Shown: positions 49,948 to 61,874, counted from the stretch's first letter. The stretch: DNA of 64,000 bases from Bacillus sp. SA1-12 (GCF_000981385.1 NZ_LATZ01000012.1:36394-100393), one strand, 5' to 3'. Made by a program: numbers and translations. The notes: a model not told the origin generated them from the letters alone.

Positions 49948-49969
49948 AGGATGGTTGAGGGGTGAAACT

Positions 49970-52327
49970 ATGTTAAAGGCAAAAACGAGATGGGTTGTAC
50001 AGCCATCTGATGAAACATTGTTCCAATCATTAGAAGAGAGCTTATCTATTACACCGCTTGTTGCATCATTACTTGTCAATCGCGGGTTCACTTCAATTGA
50101 ACAAGCACGAGAATTTCTGCAAACAGAGCAACAGGCCTTCCACGATCCTTTTTTATTAAAAGATATGGATAAAGCTGTTATACGAATCAAGACAGCAATC
50201 GAAAATAATGAACATATATTAATTTATGGTGATTATGATGCGGATGGCGTTAGCAGCACGACTGTCTTATTAAGCACGTTAAGAAAGTTAGGCGCACAAG
50301 CCGAATTCTATATTCCTAACCGTTTTACTGAAGGCTATGGTCCAAATGAAGCCGCATTTAGACAAGCTCATAACAATGGCTTTTCGCTGATTATTACCGT
50401 TGATACTGGGATTGCTGCCGTTCACGAAGCAGACGTTGCCAAAGAGCTTGGTTTGGACCTGATTATTACAGATCATCATGAACCAGGTCCTGTTTTGCCG
50501 GATGCGCTGGCTATTATCCACCCAAAACAGCCTGAGTGTCCTTATCCGTTTAAGGAGTTGGCCGGTGTTGGTGTAGCATTTAAGCTAAGTCATGCCCTCC
50601 TTGGTGAAGTCCCTTCTGATTTATTAGAAATTGCAGCAATTGGTACGATTGCCGACTTAGTTACCCTTCATGGCGAAAATCGCCTGATAGCCAAAAAAGG
50701 TATTAAGCAATTAAATACAACGAGTCGTACCGGTTTAAAAGCTCTTTTAAAAGTTGCTAATGTGAAAAGCACTGACATTAATGAAGAGACAATAGGTTTC
50801 GCATTAGCTCCTAGAATTAATGCAGTTGGCCGTTTACAGGACGCTGATCCAGCGGTTCATTTATTAATGACAGAAGATGCTGAAGAAGCATTTGAGATTG
50901 CTAAAGAAATTGACCTCTTAAATAAAGAACGGCAAAAGCTTGTAAGTTCAATGACTGAAGAGGCAATTGAGGAAGTTGAAACAAGATTCCCAATTGCAGA
51001 AAACCCTGTTCTTGTCATTGCGAAGGAAGGCTGGAATCCAGGTGTTGTAGGAATTGTAGCATCAAGGCTAGTTGAGCACTATTACCGTCCGACAATTGTA
51101 CTAAGCATCGACAAAGAAAAAGGAATTGCAAAAGGCTCGGCAAGAAGTATTGTTGGATTTGATTTATTTGAAAGTCTCTCAACATGCCGTGATATTTTGC
51201 CTCATTTCGGAGGGCATCCGATGGCAGCAGGAATGACACTTGAGCTCCAAAATGTCGATGTATTAAGAACAAGACTTGTAAAAATTGCCGGAAATTTATT
51301 AACTGAAGAGGATTTTACACCGATTACAAAAGTTGATGTGTGTTGTAAATTAGAGGATATTTCCGTTAAGTCTATTGAAGAAATGCAGCTTCTTGCCCCA
51401 TTTGGTATGCACAACCCAAAACCTGTTATTAAAATAGAAAATGTCATCTTAGCAAATAGTCGAAAGATCGGGGCAGAGCAAAACCATTTAAAGCTTGTTT
51501 TTGAGCAAGAGGAACATCAACTTGATAGTGTTGGCTTTGGACTCGGACATTTTTATGATGAACTATCACCAACTGTAACATTATCAGCAATTGGAGAGCT
51601 TTCGATAAATGAGTGGAACAATATGAGAAAGCCTCAATTAATGCTCCACGATGTCAAAGTAAATTGCTGGCAGCTATTTGATTTTCGAGGTACACGTAAT
51701 ATTGATAAACTATTAAAGATAGTATGTACAGCCGAAAACAGCATAATTATAACCTATCAAGCATCACAATTTGAGAATTTAAAGCAAAAAGGTTATGGAA
51801 AATATATAACCTATGTAGAATCGACAGCACATGCACAGGAACTAAATGTAAAAAATAAGCATCTTGTAATATTGGATATACCGTCGTCATTAGAACATCT
51901 TGATTTCCTCTTTACTCAAGGAAAACCAGATCGTATCTACACTGTATTCCAACAGGAAGTTGACCACTTTTTTGCCACCATTCCAACTAGAGAGCACTTT
52001 AAATGGTACTATGCATTTTTAATGAAAAGAGGTACATTTAATGTAAAAGAACTTGGCGAGAAGCTTGCTCAGCATAAAGGCTGGTCAAAAGAAACAATAG
52101 AGTTTATGTCACAGGTGTTTTTTGAGCTAGAATTTGTTACAATAGAGAATGGTGTTATTTCGACAAATTCCACATTACAAAAAAGAGATTTAGCTGAGTC
52201 AGCAACATATGCTAAAAAGCAAAGTCAAATTGAATTAGAAAAAACGTTATTATATACATCTTACAGTCAACTGAAACAATGGTTTGAAGAACGATTTCAA
52301 ACATCAGAAGGACTTGTAAATGTATAA
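49970..52327 (+). CDS. recJ: Single-stranded-DNA-specific exonuclease RecJ
   Basis: A 5'-3' single-strand exonuclease in recombination and repair. It has 785 residues from ATG at 49970 (the open frame begins at 49919 inside the promoter), with GAGGGGTGA upstream. The DHH-family metal motifs are DYDAD at 88-92 and DHH at 168-170. DHHA1 ([32 protein letters not shown]), the OB domain, and the C-terminal extension typical of Bacillus RecJ follow. It overlaps the open start region of apt. Confidence 0.97.
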   Translation: MLKAKTRWVVQPSDETLFQSLEESLSITPLVASLLVNRGFTSIEQAREFLQTEQQAFHDPFLLKDMDKAVIRIKTAIENNEHILIYGDYDADGVSSTTVLLSTLRKLGAQAEFYIPNRFTEGYGPNEAAFRQAHNNGFSLIITVDTGIAAVHEADVAKELGLDLIITDHHEPGPVLPDALAIIHPKQPECPYPFKELAGVGVAFKLSHALLGEVPSDLLEIAAIGTIADLVTLHGENRLIAKKGIKQLNTTSRTGLKALLKVANVKSTDINEETIGFALAPRINAVGRLQDADPAVHLLMTEDAEEAFEIAKEIDLLNKERQKLVSSMTEEAIEEVETRFPIAENPVLVIAKEGWNPGVVGIVASRLVEHYYRPTIVLSIDKEKGIAKGSARSIVGFDLFESLSTCRDILPHFGGHPMAAGMTLELQNVDVLRTRLVKIAGNLLTEEDFTPITKVDVCCKLEDISVKSIEEMQLLAPFGMHNPKPVIKIENVILANSRKIGAEQNHLKLVFEQEEHQLDSVGFGLGHFYDELSPTVTLSAIGELSINEWNNMRKPQLMLHDVKVNCWQLFDFRGTRNIDKLLKIVCTAENSIIITYQASQFENLKQKGYGKYITYVESTAHAQELNVKNKHLVILDIPSSLEHLDFLFTQGKPDRIYTVFQQEVDHFFATIPTREHFKWYYAFLMKRGTFNVKELGEKLAQHKGWSKETIEFMSQVFFELEFVTIENGVISTNSTLQKRDLAESATYAKKQSQIELEKTLLYTSYSQLKQWFEERFQTSEGLVNV

Positions 52328-52343
52328 GGAGGACAAAGGAAAA

Positions 52344-52856
52344 ATGGATTTAAAGCAATTCGTAACAGTCGTACCTGATTATCCAAAACCAGGTATCCAA
52401 TTTAAGGATATTACTACACTAATGGATAACGGTGAGGCTTATAAATATGCGACAGACCAAATCGTTCAATATGCTCGTGAAAAACAAATAGATATTGTAG
52501 TTGGCCCTGAAGCACGCGGTTTTATTATTGGATGTCCTGTTGCCTATTCATTAGGCTGTGGGTTTGCTCCGGTCCGTAAGGAAGGGAAATTACCACGTGA
52601 GGTGGTGCGCGTTGAATACGGACTTGAATATGGAAAAGACGTATTAACGATCCATAAGGATGCAATTAAACCAGGCCAGCGTGTACTTATTACAGATGAT
52701 TTACTAGCAACTGGCGGCACAATCGAAGCAACAATCAAGCTTGTTGAAGAACTAGGCGGTATTGTCGCAGGGATTGCTTTCTTAATTGAATTATCATACT
52801 TAGATGGTCGTAAATTGCTTGATGGATACGATGTGTTAACATTAATGCAATTTTAA
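52344..52856 (+). CDS. apt: Adenine phosphoribosyltransferase
   Basis: Salvages adenine to AMP using PRPP. It has 170 residues from ATG at 52344, which matches the conserved start [20 protein letters not shown]. An in-frame ATG at 52320 precedes the AAGGAGG ribosome site (52326-52332). The PRPP motif is [13 protein letters not shown] (D118, D119), with [10 protein letters not shown] and [10 protein letters not shown] upstream. It is co-transcribed with recJ; a terminator follows, and relA has its own unit. Confidence 0.97.
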   Translation: MDLKQFVTVVPDYPKPGIQFKDITTLMDNGEAYKYATDQIVQYAREKQIDIVVGPEARGFIIGCPVAYSLGCGFAPVRKEGKLPREVVRVEYGLEYGKDVLTIHKDAIKPGQRVLITDDLLATGGTIEATIKLVEELGGIVAGIAFLIELSYLDGRKLLDGYDVLTLMQF

Positions 52857-52862
52857 AAAAAG

Positions 52863-52887
52863 AAGCACTCTATTGGGTGCTTTTTTT
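52863..52887 (+). terminator. Terminator of recJ-apt
   Basis: AAGCACTC / GGGTGCTT stem with a TATT loop, followed by a T run. Confidence 0.85.
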
Positions 52888-53234
52888 ACAAATTTTTTTA
52901 TAGGTACAATGAATTTATTTATACCTCTTGTTAAATCACGGTAAACCAATCATACGATACTCAACATGATTCTTTCGCTTCTAGAATTTCCAAACACAGG
53001 ATATGATAATCTTAAATATAAATGAAACCAGTAATTTACAGCTTAAAAAGAGTGAATCTTCTTTACATCTTTTCGTTTTTTATTGATAATAGTTACAATA
53101 TAGTAAAACTTCTAATGATGGAAAGAATGATTAATTATATAGATTGCACTATTTTTTGATCCATTGAAAAAATGATCAGCAATTCGTTTTTTCCTGGATT
53201 CTTATCAAAGTTTTCATTATAAAAAGGTGATTCC
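52888..53234. other. Intergenic region upstream of relA
   Basis: About 350 AT-rich bases. A ribosome site AAAAGGTG precedes the relA ATG. TTGATA and AATATAG near 53082-53103 could be promoter parts, but spacing is poor. No gene, hairpin or repeat that I can support. Confidence 0.5.
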
Positions 53235-55445
53235 ATGGCAAATGAACAAGTACTATCTTCAGAGCAAGTAATTGAAAAGGCACGGCGATATTTGTCAGAA
53301 GACGATACCGCTTTTGTTCAGCGTGCCTATGACTTTGCGGAAGAAGCCCACAGAGAACAATTTAGAAAATCAGGTGAACCCTATATTATCCACCCAATCC
53401 AAGTGGCGGGCATATTGGTAGATTTGGAGATGGACCCATCTACCATTGCGGGTGGCTTCTTACATGATGTTGTGGAAGATACCGATGTTACTCTTGATGA
53501 CCTACGTGAAATATTTAATGATGAAGTAGCCATGCTTGTTGATGGCGTAACAAAGCTCGGAAAAATCAAATATAAATCCAAGGAAGAGCAGCAGGCTGAA
53601 AACCATCGAAAAATGTTTGTGGCAATGGCTCAAGATATCCGCGTTATTTTAATTAAGCTTGCAGACCGTCTTCATAATATGAGAACCTTGAAGCATTTAC
53701 CACAAGAAAAGCAAAGACGTATTTCAAATGAAACATTAGAAATTTTCGCCCCCCTTGCACATCGATTGGGGATCTCTAAAATCAAATGGGAGTTAGAGGA
53801 TACGTCGCTGCGCTATTTAAATCCGCAACAATATTATCGAATTGTAAATTTGATGAAAAAGAAGCGTCAGGAACGTCTTGAATATTTAGATCAAGTCATT
53901 GATGAGGTTCGACATCGTGTTGATGAGGTCAATATTGAGGCTGAATTTTCTGGCAGACCGAAACACATTTATAGCATTTACCGTAAAATGGTTCTGCAAA
54001 ATAAACAGTTTAATGAAATTTACGACCTGTTAGCGGTTCGGATCGTCGTTAATAGTATTAAAGATTGCTATGCTGTTTTAGGGATCATCCATACATGCTG
54101 GAAACCGATGCCGGGCCGTTTTAAAGATTATATTGCAATGCCTAAGCCGAATATGTATCAATCACTCCATACTACGGTTATTGGTCCAAAAGGTGATCCG
54201 TTAGAGGTGCAAATTCGTACATTTGAAATGCATCAAATTGCTGAATATGGGATTGCTGCGCACTGGGCATATAAGGAAGGCAAAGAGGTTGATGAAAATA
54301 CAACATTAGATAAAAAGCTTTCCTGGTTTAGAGAGATTTTAGAATTCCAAAATGAAGTAACAAATGCCGAGGAGTTTATGGAATCTCTAAAAATCGATCT
54401 CTTTTCAGATATGGTTTTTGTTTTTACACCAAAAGGCGATGTAATTGAATTACCTTCTGGTTCTGTTCCAATTGACTTTGCCTATCGTATCCATTCCGAA
54501 ATAGGAAATAAAACGATAGGTGCAAAGATTAACGGGAAAATGGTGACATTGGATTATAAGCTTAAAACCGGAGACATTATTGAGATTTTAACCTCAAAGC
54601 ATTCATATGGTCCAAGTCAGGATTGGTTAAAGCTTGCCCAAACTTCTCAAGCGAAAAATAAAATCCGCCAATTTTTCAAAAAGCAGCGGCGTGAAGAAAA
54701 TGTTGAAAAAGGCCGTGAAATGGTTGAGAGGGAAATTAAAAACCTTGATTTCGATATAAAAGAAGTCATGACTGATGATAATTTGCAAAGAGTAGCTGAA
54801 AAGTTTAATTTTGCAAATGAAGAGGATATGTATGCCGCTGTTGGGTACAATGGAGTTACGGCTTTACAGGTCGCAAATCGTTTAACAGAAAAATGGCGGA
54901 AAAAACGTGACCAGGAAGAACAGGAAAAAAATATTCAAGAAGTTATAAATGAAGCAAAACAAGTAAGATCATCATCCTCAAGGAAAAAGCGTGATGCGGG
55001 TGTGCAAGTTAAAGGAATTGATAATTTGCTCATCAGGTTATCAAAATGCTGTAATCCAGTACCGGGTGATGACATTGTCGGCTTTATTACAAAGGGCAGA
55101 GGAGTCTCTGTTCACCGTGCGGATTGTACAAATGTTCATACTGAGGATGCTAAAGAGCGCCTCATTGATGTGGAATGGGAAAACCAACCATCCTCAAGCC
55201 GAAAAGAATATAATGTTGAAATTGAAATACTAGGCTATGATCGTCGAGGTCTTTTAAATGAAGTACTTCAGGCAGTGAATGAGACGAAAACAGATATCTC
55301 ATCAGTGTCTGGAAAATCTGATCGTAACAAGGTTGCAACAATTAATATGGCAATTTCGATATCGAATATTAATCATTTGCAAAAAGTGGTTGAACGTATT
55401 AAGCAAATTTCGGATATTTATTCAGTAAGAAGAATGATGAATTAA
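53235..55445 (+). CDS. relA: Bifunctional (p)ppGpp synthetase/hydrolase RelA (Rsh)
   Basis: Makes and degrades the alarmone (p)ppGpp, driving the stringent response. It has 736 residues (B. subtilis 734). The HD hydrolase domain (about 50-150) has [12 protein letters not shown] and [13 protein letters not shown], with the catalytic HD intact. The synthetase domain (about 235-350) has [13 protein letters not shown] and [19 protein letters not shown]. Then come TGS (about 395-455), a zinc-finger/conserved Cys region ([14 protein letters not shown]) and a C-terminal ACT domain. It is followed by dtd 13 bases downstream. Confidence 0.98.
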   Translation: MANEQVLSSEQVIEKARRYLSEDDTAFVQRAYDFAEEAHREQFRKSGEPYIIHPIQVAGILVDLEMDPSTIAGGFLHDVVEDTDVTLDDLREIFNDEVAMLVDGVTKLGKIKYKSKEEQQAENHRKMFVAMAQDIRVILIKLADRLHNMRTLKHLPQEKQRRISNETLEIFAPLAHRLGISKIKWELEDTSLRYLNPQQYYRIVNLMKKKRQERLEYLDQVIDEVRHRVDEVNIEAEFSGRPKHIYSIYRKMVLQNKQFNEIYDLLAVRIVVNSIKDCYAVLGIIHTCWKPMPGRFKDYIAMPKPNMYQSLHTTVIGPKGDPLEVQIRTFEMHQIAEYGIAAHWAYKEGKEVDENTTLDKKLSWFREILEFQNEVTNAEEFMESLKIDLFSDMVFVFTPKGDVIELPSGSVPIDFAYRIHSEIGNKTIGAKINGKMVTLDYKLKTGDIIEILTSKHSYGPSQDWLKLAQTSQAKNKIRQFFKKQRREENVEKGREMVEREIKNLDFDIKEVMTDDNLQRVAEKFNFANEEDMYAAVGYNGVTALQVANRLTEKWRKKRDQEEQEKNIQEVINEAKQVRSSSSRKKRDAGVQVKGIDNLLIRLSKCCNPVPGDDIVGFITKGRGVSVHRADCTNVHTEDAKERLIDVEWENQPSSSRKEYNVEIEILGYDRRGLLNEVLQAVNETKTDISSVSGKSDRNKVATINMAISISNINHLQKVVERIKQISDIYSVRRMMN

Positions 55446-55458
55446 GGCAGGTTTAATT

Positions 55459-55899
55459 GTGAAAGTAGTTATTCAACGAGCAAAAGAAGCAAAAGTAACG
55501 GTGGAAGGTAACATAGTTGGACAAATTGATGAAGGCGTAATGGTGTTAGTGGGTATTACACATGATGATACCGAGAAAGATGCTGAATACCTTGCAGAGA
55601 AAGTCGCGAATTTAAGAATTTTTGAAGATGCAGATGGGAAAATGAATCATTCTTTGTTAGATCGAAATGGACAGGTCTTATCTGTATCTCAATTTACCTT
55701 ATATGGTGATTGCCGAAAGGGAAGACGTCCAAATTATATGAATGCGGCAAAACCCGACTATGCAATTAATATGTATGAAATGTTCAATTCTAAATTAAGA
55801 GAAAAAGGACTGCAAGTGGAAACGGGGACATTCGGTGCCATGATGGATGTTCAATTTACCAATGCTGGACCTGTGACTTTGATATTGGAGAGTAAATAA
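55459..55899 (+). CDS. dtd: D-aminoacyl-tRNA deacylase
   Basis: Removes D-amino acids from mischarged tRNA. It has 146 residues; GTG at 55459 gives the conserved start [15 protein letters not shown]. The active-site [16 protein letters not shown] and the cross-subunit Gly-Pro motif in [12 protein letters not shown] are intact. It is coupled to relA as in B. subtilis (yrvI), and a palindromic element follows the stop. Confidence 0.96.
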   Translation: MKVVIQRAKEAKVTVEGNIVGQIDEGVMVLVGITHDDTEKDAEYLAEKVANLRIFEDADGKMNHSLLDRNGQVLSVSQFTLYGDCRKGRRPNYMNAAKPDYAINMYEMFNSKLREKGLQVETGTFGAMMDVQFTNAGPVTLILESK

Positions 55900-55900
55900 A

Positions 55901-56018
55901 AAAGGGCCGTCTTAAAGGGACTGCCCCTCTAACAAACATTACGGAACTTTCTTGTTTTTAAGTTCCGGTATAAGTGTTTGAGGAGGGATGATCCTTTAGT
56001 TTAAGACAAGCCCTTTTA
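55901..56018. repeat. Compound palindromic repeat, probable dtd terminator
   Basis: AAGGGC..TCTTAAAGGGACTGCCCCTC at the left faces GAGGAGGGA..TTTAAGA..GCCCTTTT at the right. An inner GGAACTT / AAGTTCC hairpin lies at about 55943-55966. Layout is like family A, although the end sequence differs in part. Confidence 0.6.
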
Positions 56019-56144
56019 TTTTTAATGATTTTATATTTAATTTATCCAGATCTTAAAACCTTCAGTAAAAACGATTCATGAATCAAAAGAAAGCCAAGAA
56101 GATTTGTGGGGGGCAAGATATACCCACTTAAAAGTAGTCTTGCT

Positions 56145-57911
56145 TTATTTAAAATACAAGGCGAGACCATTAAAGATCCCCTGTGATATTCGTTCCTGGT
56201 AACTTGATGTATTAATTGTTAGTTCCTCTGTACGGTTACTTAAGAAGCCAAGCTCTAATAATGCTGCAGGGGCTTTATTTTCTCGTAGGACATGGAAGTT
56301 TCCGAACTTAAGTCCACGATCTTTTAAATTTGATTGTTGTGCGATACCTGAGTTCAAACTAGATGCGAGTGGTGCATCTTTTAGTGAATTGTAATAATAG
56401 ATTGTCGTTCCACTTGCACTTCTGTCAGAGGTGCTATCATAATGAATACTTATAAATGCTTCAGCATTCCGATAATGTGATGTGCTGACTCGTGAATTTA
56501 AACTAATATATGTATCATTTGAACGAGTAAGAATTACATTTGCACCGGCAGATTTTAGCTTGTTATAAACTAATTTAGCGGTTACGAATGTAATATTTTT
56601 TTCCAAAGTGCCTCTTATTCCAACTGCTCCGCTGTCTTGCCCGCCATGTCCAGGGTCAATGACAATTGTTTTATTTTTTACATATTGTCTAGAGCCGGGT
56701 TTTGTAACAGGGGAGTTAACTCCGTTTGTTTCAACAACCCAACCTGCAATATAGCCAACTTTATTGTTTCCAAGATTGATTTTATACCAATTGCCAACAG
56801 TATCCAAAATGGCATAAGTCTCCCCAACATTTGCTCTCTTTACAATGGAATGACTAGTGGATGTACCGGAACGTATATTAGTACCGTTATAGATAATTTT
56901 TACTTGCTTATTATTAGGAGATGGATTAGCTGCTGTACCCGATGTATTTGATGTTTTTGAGATATACCAGCCAGCAACCCAGCCTGTTTGATTTGAATCA
57001 AATTTGATTTGATACCAATCATTCTCTTCTTTAATTATGGAAACCTTCATTCCTTTTGAAACAGTTCCAATAATCTTACCGCTAAGCGAGTTGATATTTC
57101 GGGCGTATAAGGTTGTGGCAGTGACAGTTCCGCTGACAGAAGACCCTGATTTAGTTATTGAAGACGCATCTTTTGATGAAGATGGTGAACTGTTTGATGA
57201 TAAATAATTACTATGTACCCAGCCCTTTACACCATCTATTTGAATTTGCGTCCAGTTGCCATGCTCTGTAACGATTGTAACAATGTCACTCTGTTTTATA
57301 CTTCCGATGAGTGTGCCAGTTGTCGATGGTTTACTCCTGATATTAAGCGAAGATGCTGTGACAGTCGCTGTCTTTTTGCTTGATGATGATAGATTCTTAT
57401 TTACAGCGGTTTTTGTTATGTTTCCAAAGCTGGAAGCTACCCATCCCAACTTACCAGAGTAAGAAATTTTTATCCATTCACCGCTTTTTTCAACGTATTG
57501 AGCAGTTTTTCCCTTTTCAAATACTCCAATAACATTAAATGAAGTACCTGGACCAGATCGGATTCTTAAGCTTGTTGCATTTGATACAACATTTCCATTT
57601 TCGTTTGAAACAGATGGGCTTGTAGTCATGCTGCTTTTCTCCTTTACCAGCCATGAAGCAACCCAGCCTGTTACATTTCTTGATACTTTGATTTTTATCC
57701 AATCTTTCTTTTTTTCCACTACATCGAATGTTTGTCCTTTTTTTACCTTTGCAATAATGGAAGATGTAAGCCCCGCTCCGCTCCGAACATTTACGAGATC
57801 GACATTTATGGTGACTTGTTCATTGGCAGCAGTTAATGTTACGGTACTTGCAAATGAGGAAATAAAAAGGAGTGTAAAACATATGTACATGGTGCAGTAT
57901 TTGTGTAACAA
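56145..57911 (-). CDS. yrvJ: Cell wall N-acetylmuramoyl-L-alanine amidase with five SH3b domains
   Basis: A secreted amidase that cleaves the bond between muramic acid and L-alanine in peptidoglycan. The 588-residue protein has a signal peptide (about 1-29), five SH3b repeats (about 31-90, 105-160, 178-235, 255-312, 335-395) each ending in GWVxS/GW, and a C-terminal amidase_3 domain (about 412-588). Zinc ligands lie in IDPGHGG, RGTLEKN and SIHYD; the catalytic Glu is in LLELGF. TTG at 57911 follows AAAGGAGG. B. subtilis YrvJ, at the same place, has 518 residues. The wall-turnover role is inferred from the family. Confidence 0.9.
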   Translation of the reverse strand: MLHKYCTMYICFTLLFISSFASTVTLTAANEQVTINVDLVNVRSGAGLTSSIIAKVKKGQTFDVVEKKKDWIKIKVSRNVTGWVASWLVKEKSSMTTSPSVSNENGNVVSNATSLRIRSGPGTSFNVIGVFEKGKTAQYVEKSGEWIKISYSGKLGWVASSFGNITKTAVNKNLSSSSKKTATVTASSLNIRSKPSTTGTLIGSIKQSDIVTIVTEHGNWTQIQIDGVKGWVHSNYLSSNSSPSSSKDASSITKSGSSVSGTVTATTLYARNINSLSGKIIGTVSKGMKVSIIKEENDWYQIKFDSNQTGWVAGWYISKTSNTSGTAANPSPNNKQVKIIYNGTNIRSGTSTSHSIVKRANVGETYAILDTVGNWYKINLGNNKVGYIAGWVVETNGVNSPVTKPGSRQYVKNKTIVIDPGHGGQDSGAVGIRGTLEKNITFVTAKLVYNKLKSAGANVILTRSNDTYISLNSRVSTSHYRNAEAFISIHYDSTSDRSASGTTIYYYNSLKDAPLASSLNSGIAQQSNLKDRGLKFGNFHVLRENKAPAALLELGFLSNRTEELTINTSSYQERISQGIFNGLALYFK

Positions 57912-58051
57912 AAATGAAACCTCCTTTTTCTAGCTGCTATTAATCACTTCTCTACTAAAATCGGCAATCCTTTTAAAAGTTGAAATAAAATCTGAAAATA
58001 GGGAAAAGATAATAATAAGTTTTGGAGATTTTTTTGAAAGGAAGCGGAAGG

Positions 58052-58225
58052 ATGAGAAATAGTGAAAAAGGAAATGTAACCCATGCACAGCATGATGTTT
58101 TTGGTGTTGACTTTCAAGGTTTGATGGTAAACGAACAAAACGATTCCTTAGTCGAGGCAGCAACAGAATTTGGAATTCCTCTACAGAATGTTAGAAATCT
58201 GAAAAAACATCTAAATCGTTCTTGA
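58052..58225 (+). CDS. Small conserved protein upstream of hisS
   Basis: A 57-residue soluble protein from ATG at 58052, with AAAGGAAG eight bases upstream. The C-terminal half (LVEAATEFGIPLQNVRNLKKHLNRS) resembles a helix-turn-helix segment. Small proteins with this ending occur beside hisS in related bacilli (possibly YrzK-like). Its stop overlaps the -35 of the hisS T-box promoter. Function unknown; the HTH reading is inference from pattern only. Confidence 0.7.
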   Translation: MRNSEKGNVTHAQHDVFGVDFQGLMVNEQNDSLVEAATEFGIPLQNVRNLKKHLNRS

Positions 58226-58251
58226 CATTGTGTATTAAACATACGTAGAAT
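58222..58251 (+). promoter_or_regulatory. Sigma-A promoter of the hisS-aspS T-box transcript
   Basis: A perfect TTGACA (58222-58227), an 18-base spacer and TAGAAT (58246-58251). Confidence 0.7.
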
Positions 58252-58257
58252 AAGATA

Positions 58258-58537
58258 TAATTTGAAATCATACATAGTCCTTGAACCATTGAGGGAGAAC
58301 AGTAAATAAGAATACACATGAAAAGAGAGGAAATGCCTTAGGCTGAAAGCATTTCTGCATGATGACTTATTGAAAAACACTCCTTAGGTTTCTCTCTGAA
58401 AAACAGCTTGTTTAGTAGGAGCAGAACGTTGCAGGCGTTAACTGATTGAGTGGGAATAGCTTTGGCTATTTCAACTAGGGTGGAACCACGGGTATAACTC
58501 TCGTCCCTACATTTAGTAGGGATGGGAGTTTTTTGTT
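58258..58537 (+). promoter_or_regulatory. T-box leader of hisS-aspS
   Basis: Recognisable parts are the GA-rich stem-I segment (GAGAGGAAATG, GGCTGAAAGC), the T-box AGGGTGGAACCACGGG (58477-58492), and the terminator formed by AACTCTCGTCCCTAC and GTAGGGATGGGAGTT with a T run. CAC at 58378-58380 is a candidate histidine specifier and GAC at 58364-58366 a candidate aspartate one; the choice is not resolved by eye. Confidence 0.93.
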
Positions 58538-58561
58538 TTGGTTTAAGAACGATGTAAGCTG

Positions 58562-58598
58562 GTGCGTCTTAATTGTTCGAGGCAGATTAAGACGCTTA
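58562..58598. repeat. Hairpin between the T-box and hisS
   Basis: GCGTCTTAAT / ATTAAGACGC perfect 10-bp inverted repeat with a 12-base loop and no proper T run. Confidence 0.6.
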
Positions 58599-58641
58599 TG
58601 TTTTGTTGCTTAAGTAGTTGGGATTAGTTTTTTTTAGTTTT

Positions 58642-58757
58642 GTGTCTAGCTGCAGCGCCTAGCTCCTCGAGCCATAGCCACTTAGGAATTGGAGGTAAAG
58701 AACTTCTATTCCTAAGCGTCTTATTTGCCCGAAGCTGCCCGAGGCGCTTCCGCTTTT
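58642..58757. repeat. Dispersed intergenic repeat, family B, upstream of hisS
   Basis: It begins TGTCTAGCTGCAGCGCC and ends GCCCGAGGCGCTTCCGCTTTT, with an inner CTTAGGAAT / ATTCCTAAG hairpin. It is the best-preserved copy in the window, and it lengthens the hisS 5' untranslated region. Confidence 0.75.
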
Positions 58758-58774
58758 AGATTGGAGGAGAACAA

Positions 58775-60040
58775 ATGTCATTTCAGATACCTAGAGGTAC
58801 TCAGGATATTTTACCTGGAGAAGTAGAAAAGTGGCAGTTTATTGAAACTACTGCGCGTGAACTATGTGGCAGATATCAGTATAAGGAGATCCGCACACCA
58901 ATTTTTGAACATACAGAATTATTTGCGCGCGGTGTTGGTGAGAGTACTGATATTGTTCAAAAGGAAATGTATACCTTTGAAGATCGGAAGGGGAGAAGCA
59001 TAACCTTAAGACCTGAAGGCACAGCCTCGACCGTACGTGCTTTCGTGGAAAAAAAGCTTTATGCTAACCCGTCTCAACCAACAAAGCTATATTATATTGG
59101 GCCGATGTTCCGATATGAGCGTCCGCAAACTGGCCGCTTTCGTCAATTTGTCCAATTTGGTATAGAAGCATTAGGCAGCCATGATCCAGCCATTGATGCT
59201 GAAGTGATCTCGCTTGCCATGTCATTATATCAATCACTTGGTTTAAAAAGCATAAAGCTTGTCATTAATAGCTTAGGTGATGGTGAGAGCCGCAAAGCTC
59301 ATCGCGAAGCATTAATTGCACATTTTCAGCCAAGAATCGGGGAATTTTGCTCGGATTGTCAAAAGCGTTTAGAACAAAATCCGTTACGGATTTTAGATTG
59401 CAAGAAGGATCGGAACCATGAATTAATGAAAACTGCTCCTTCCATACTTGAGTTTTTAAACGACGACTCTAAGCAATATTTTCAAAAGGTGCAGCAATAT
59501 TTGACTTCAAATGGAATTGCTTTTGAAGTAGACCCGCGTCTTGTTAGAGGATTAGACTATTATAACCATACTGCTTTTGAAATTATGAGCAATGCGGAAG
59601 GCTTTGGAGCAATAACAACCCTTTGTGGGGGAGGACGCTATAATGGCCTGGCTCAGGAGATTGGCGGACCTGAAACACCAGGAATCGGGTTTGCTCTTAG
59701 TATTGAGCGTCTATTAGCTGCGCTTGATGCAGAAGGTGTTGCATTGCCAATTTCAAGTGACATTGATTGTTACATGGTAACGATGGGGGAACAAGCTAAG
59801 GACCGTGCTGTTTCATTGCTTTTTGAAATGAGAAAAGCCGGTTTAAAAGCTGAAAAAGACTATGAAGATAAAAAAATGAAAGCTCAATTAAAGGCTGCAG
59901 ATCGTCATCAAGCTAAATTTGTTGCAATTTTAGGTGATGATGAGCTTGAGCGAAATGTTGTAGCTGTTAAGAATATGGAAACAGGTGCACAGGAAGAGAT
60001 TGCAATTGATCAGCTAATTTCTTATTTAAAACAATCTTGA
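58775..60040 (+). CDS. hisS: Histidine--tRNA ligase
   Basis: A class II synthetase charging tRNA-His. It has 421 residues. Motif 1 region near residues 4-60 ([11 protein letters not shown]); motif 2 [17 protein letters not shown]; histidine-specific signatures [15 protein letters not shown] and GGGRYNGL; motif 3 [11 protein letters not shown]. The C-terminal anticodon-binding domain is about 325-421. GGAGGAG precedes the ATG. It overlaps the open start region of aspS; the pair is under one T-box. Confidence 0.98.
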   Translation: MSFQIPRGTQDILPGEVEKWQFIETTARELCGRYQYKEIRTPIFEHTELFARGVGESTDIVQKEMYTFEDRKGRSITLRPEGTASTVRAFVEKKLYANPSQPTKLYYIGPMFRYERPQTGRFRQFVQFGIEALGSHDPAIDAEVISLAMSLYQSLGLKSIKLVINSLGDGESRKAHREALIAHFQPRIGEFCSDCQKRLEQNPLRILDCKKDRNHELMKTAPSILEFLNDDSKQYFQKVQQYLTSNGIAFEVDPRLVRGLDYYNHTAFEIMSNAEGFGAITTLCGGGRYNGLAQEIGGPETPGIGFALSIERLLAALDAEGVALPISSDIDCYMVTMGEQAKDRAVSLLFEMRKAGLKAEKDYEDKKMKAQLKAADRHQAKFVAILGDDELERNVVAVKNMETGAQEEIAIDQLISYLKQS

Positions 60041-60063
60041 TAGAAATGAAAGGAGAGGATTCC

Positions 60064-61830
60064 ATGTTTGGCCGTACGTATTATTGTGGTGAAGTACCGG
60101 AGTCAGCTATTGGAGAAAAAGTTGTATTAAAGGGTTGGGTTGCAAAAAGACGTGATCTAGGAGGCGTTATCTTTATCGATTTGCGCGACCGCACAGGTGT
60201 TGTTCAGGTTGTATTTAATCCTGAAAAATCTTCTGAAGCATTAGAAATTGCTGAGAGAGTACGAAGTGAATATGTGCTGGATATTACTGGAACAATTGTT
60301 GAACGTGATGAAGAGACAATCAATCCGAATATTCCTACAGGAAAAATTGAAGTGATTGTTGACAAGGTCACAATTTTAAATAAAGCAAAAAATCCTCCAT
60401 TTTTAATTGATGATAAATCAGATGAGGTTTCAGAGGATGTTCGTTTAAAGTATCGTTATTTGGATTTGAGAAGACCTGCATTATTAAACACGATTCAGCT
60501 ACGTCATAATGTTACCAAATCAATGCGTAATTTCTTAGATGAAAATGGCTTCTTGGACATTGAAACACCAATTTTAACAAAAAGTACACCAGAAGGAGCA
60601 CGTGATTATTTAGTTCCGAGCCGTGTTCACCAAGGTGAATTTTATGCATTGCCGCAATCACCGCAAATCTTTAAACAGTTATTGATGGTGTCCGGCTTTG
60701 ATAAATACTACCAAATTGCACGTTGCTTCCGTGACGAAGATTTACGTGCTGATCGCCAGCCTGAATTTACTCAAATTGATATTGAAGCTTCATTTATGAG
60801 TCAAGATGATATAATGTCAATGACTGAGCAAATGCTTGCTAAAATTATGAAGGAAACAAAAGGCATAGATATTGAACTGCCAATTAAACGAATGACATAT
60901 GATGAAGCTATGAGCCGCTTTGGATCTGATAAGCCGGATACGCGCTTTGGCTTAGAGCTAGTTGATGTAGGTGAAATTGTAAAAGACTGCGGCTTAAAAG
61001 TATTTAGCAGTGTAATCGCAAATGGCGGACAAGTTAAATCAATTAATATTAAAGGTGCTGCTGATAAATACTCGAGAAAAGATATGGATGCTTTAGCAGA
61101 ATTCGTTGCACCATATGGAGCAAAAGGCTTAGCTTGGCTGAAAATTGAGGATGATGGCCTAAAAGGACCGATTATCAAATTTTTTACAGAGGAAGAACAA
61201 AAAGCGTTAGTAGCAACTATGGAAGCCTCTGTCGGCGATATTCTTGTATTTGTAGCTGATAAAAAATCAGTTGTAGCAGATTCTTTAGGTGCCTTACGTC
61301 TGAAACTCGGTAAGGATTTGCAATTAATTGATGAGAGCAAATTCAATTTCTTATGGGTTGTTGATTGGCCGCTGCTTGAATATGATGAGGCAACAAAACG
61401 TTATTATGCAGCACACCATCCATTTACAATGCCGGCTAGGGAAGACCTTCATTTATTTGAAACAGACCCAGGCAGTATGAAAGCACAGGCATATGACATT
61501 GTTCTTAATGGTTATGAACTTGGCGGAGGATCAATTCGTATCTTTGAAAAAGACACCCAGGAAAAAATGTTTAAGCTTTTAGGCTTCTCAGAAGAAGAGG
61601 CAAAAGAGCAGTTTGGATTCTTATTAGACGCGTTCGAATACGGTACGCCACCACATGGCGGTATTGCACTTGGACTTGACCGACTTGTGATGCTATTAGC
61701 AGGCCGTTCAAATCTTAGGGATACTATTGCATTCCCTAAAACAGCAAGTGCCAGTGATTTATTAACAAATGCACCTAGTGCTGTCAGTGAAGCGCAATTG
61801 GAAGAATTAAACCTGGAAATTCTTGACTAA
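60064..61830 (+). CDS. aspS: Aspartate--tRNA ligase
   Basis: A class II synthetase charging tRNA-Asp. It has 588 residues from ATG at 60064, preceded by AAAGGAGAGG; the open frame starts at 60037 inside the hisS stop region. An OB-fold anticodon domain (1-105) comes first. The core has YLDLRRP, motif 2 [20 protein letters not shown], the bacterial GAD insertion (about 300-410) and motif 3 [15 protein letters not shown]. It is co-transcribed with hisS and followed by a terminator. Confidence 0.98.
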   Translation: MFGRTYYCGEVPESAIGEKVVLKGWVAKRRDLGGVIFIDLRDRTGVVQVVFNPEKSSEALEIAERVRSEYVLDITGTIVERDEETINPNIPTGKIEVIVDKVTILNKAKNPPFLIDDKSDEVSEDVRLKYRYLDLRRPALLNTIQLRHNVTKSMRNFLDENGFLDIETPILTKSTPEGARDYLVPSRVHQGEFYALPQSPQIFKQLLMVSGFDKYYQIARCFRDEDLRADRQPEFTQIDIEASFMSQDDIMSMTEQMLAKIMKETKGIDIELPIKRMTYDEAMSRFGSDKPDTRFGLELVDVGEIVKDCGLKVFSSVIANGGQVKSINIKGAADKYSRKDMDALAEFVAPYGAKGLAWLKIEDDGLKGPIIKFFTEEEQKALVATMEASVGDILVFVADKKSVVADSLGALRLKLGKDLQLIDESKFNFLWVVDWPLLEYDEATKRYYAAHHPFTMPAREDLHLFETDPGSMKAQAYDIVLNGYELGGGSIRIFEKDTQEKMFKLLGFSEEEAKEQFGFLLDAFEYGTPPHGGIALGLDRLVMLLAGRSNLRDTIAFPKTASASDLLTNAPSAVSEAQLEELNLEILD

Positions 61831-61838
61831 TAACATAA

Positions 61839-61874
61839 GAAATGCCTTTGTCAAGCTCTTGAAAAGGCATTCTT
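61839..61874 (+). terminator. Terminator of hisS-aspS
   Basis: AGAAATGCCTTT pairs with AAAGGCATTCTT around a loop. The same bases overlap the -35 of the 6S RNA promoter. Confidence 0.7.

Noticed and set aside
60801..61346. 181-codon frame antisense to aspS
   Set aside because: It lies inside the conserved GAD domain region of aspS and is a low-complexity Ser/Pro shadow frame.
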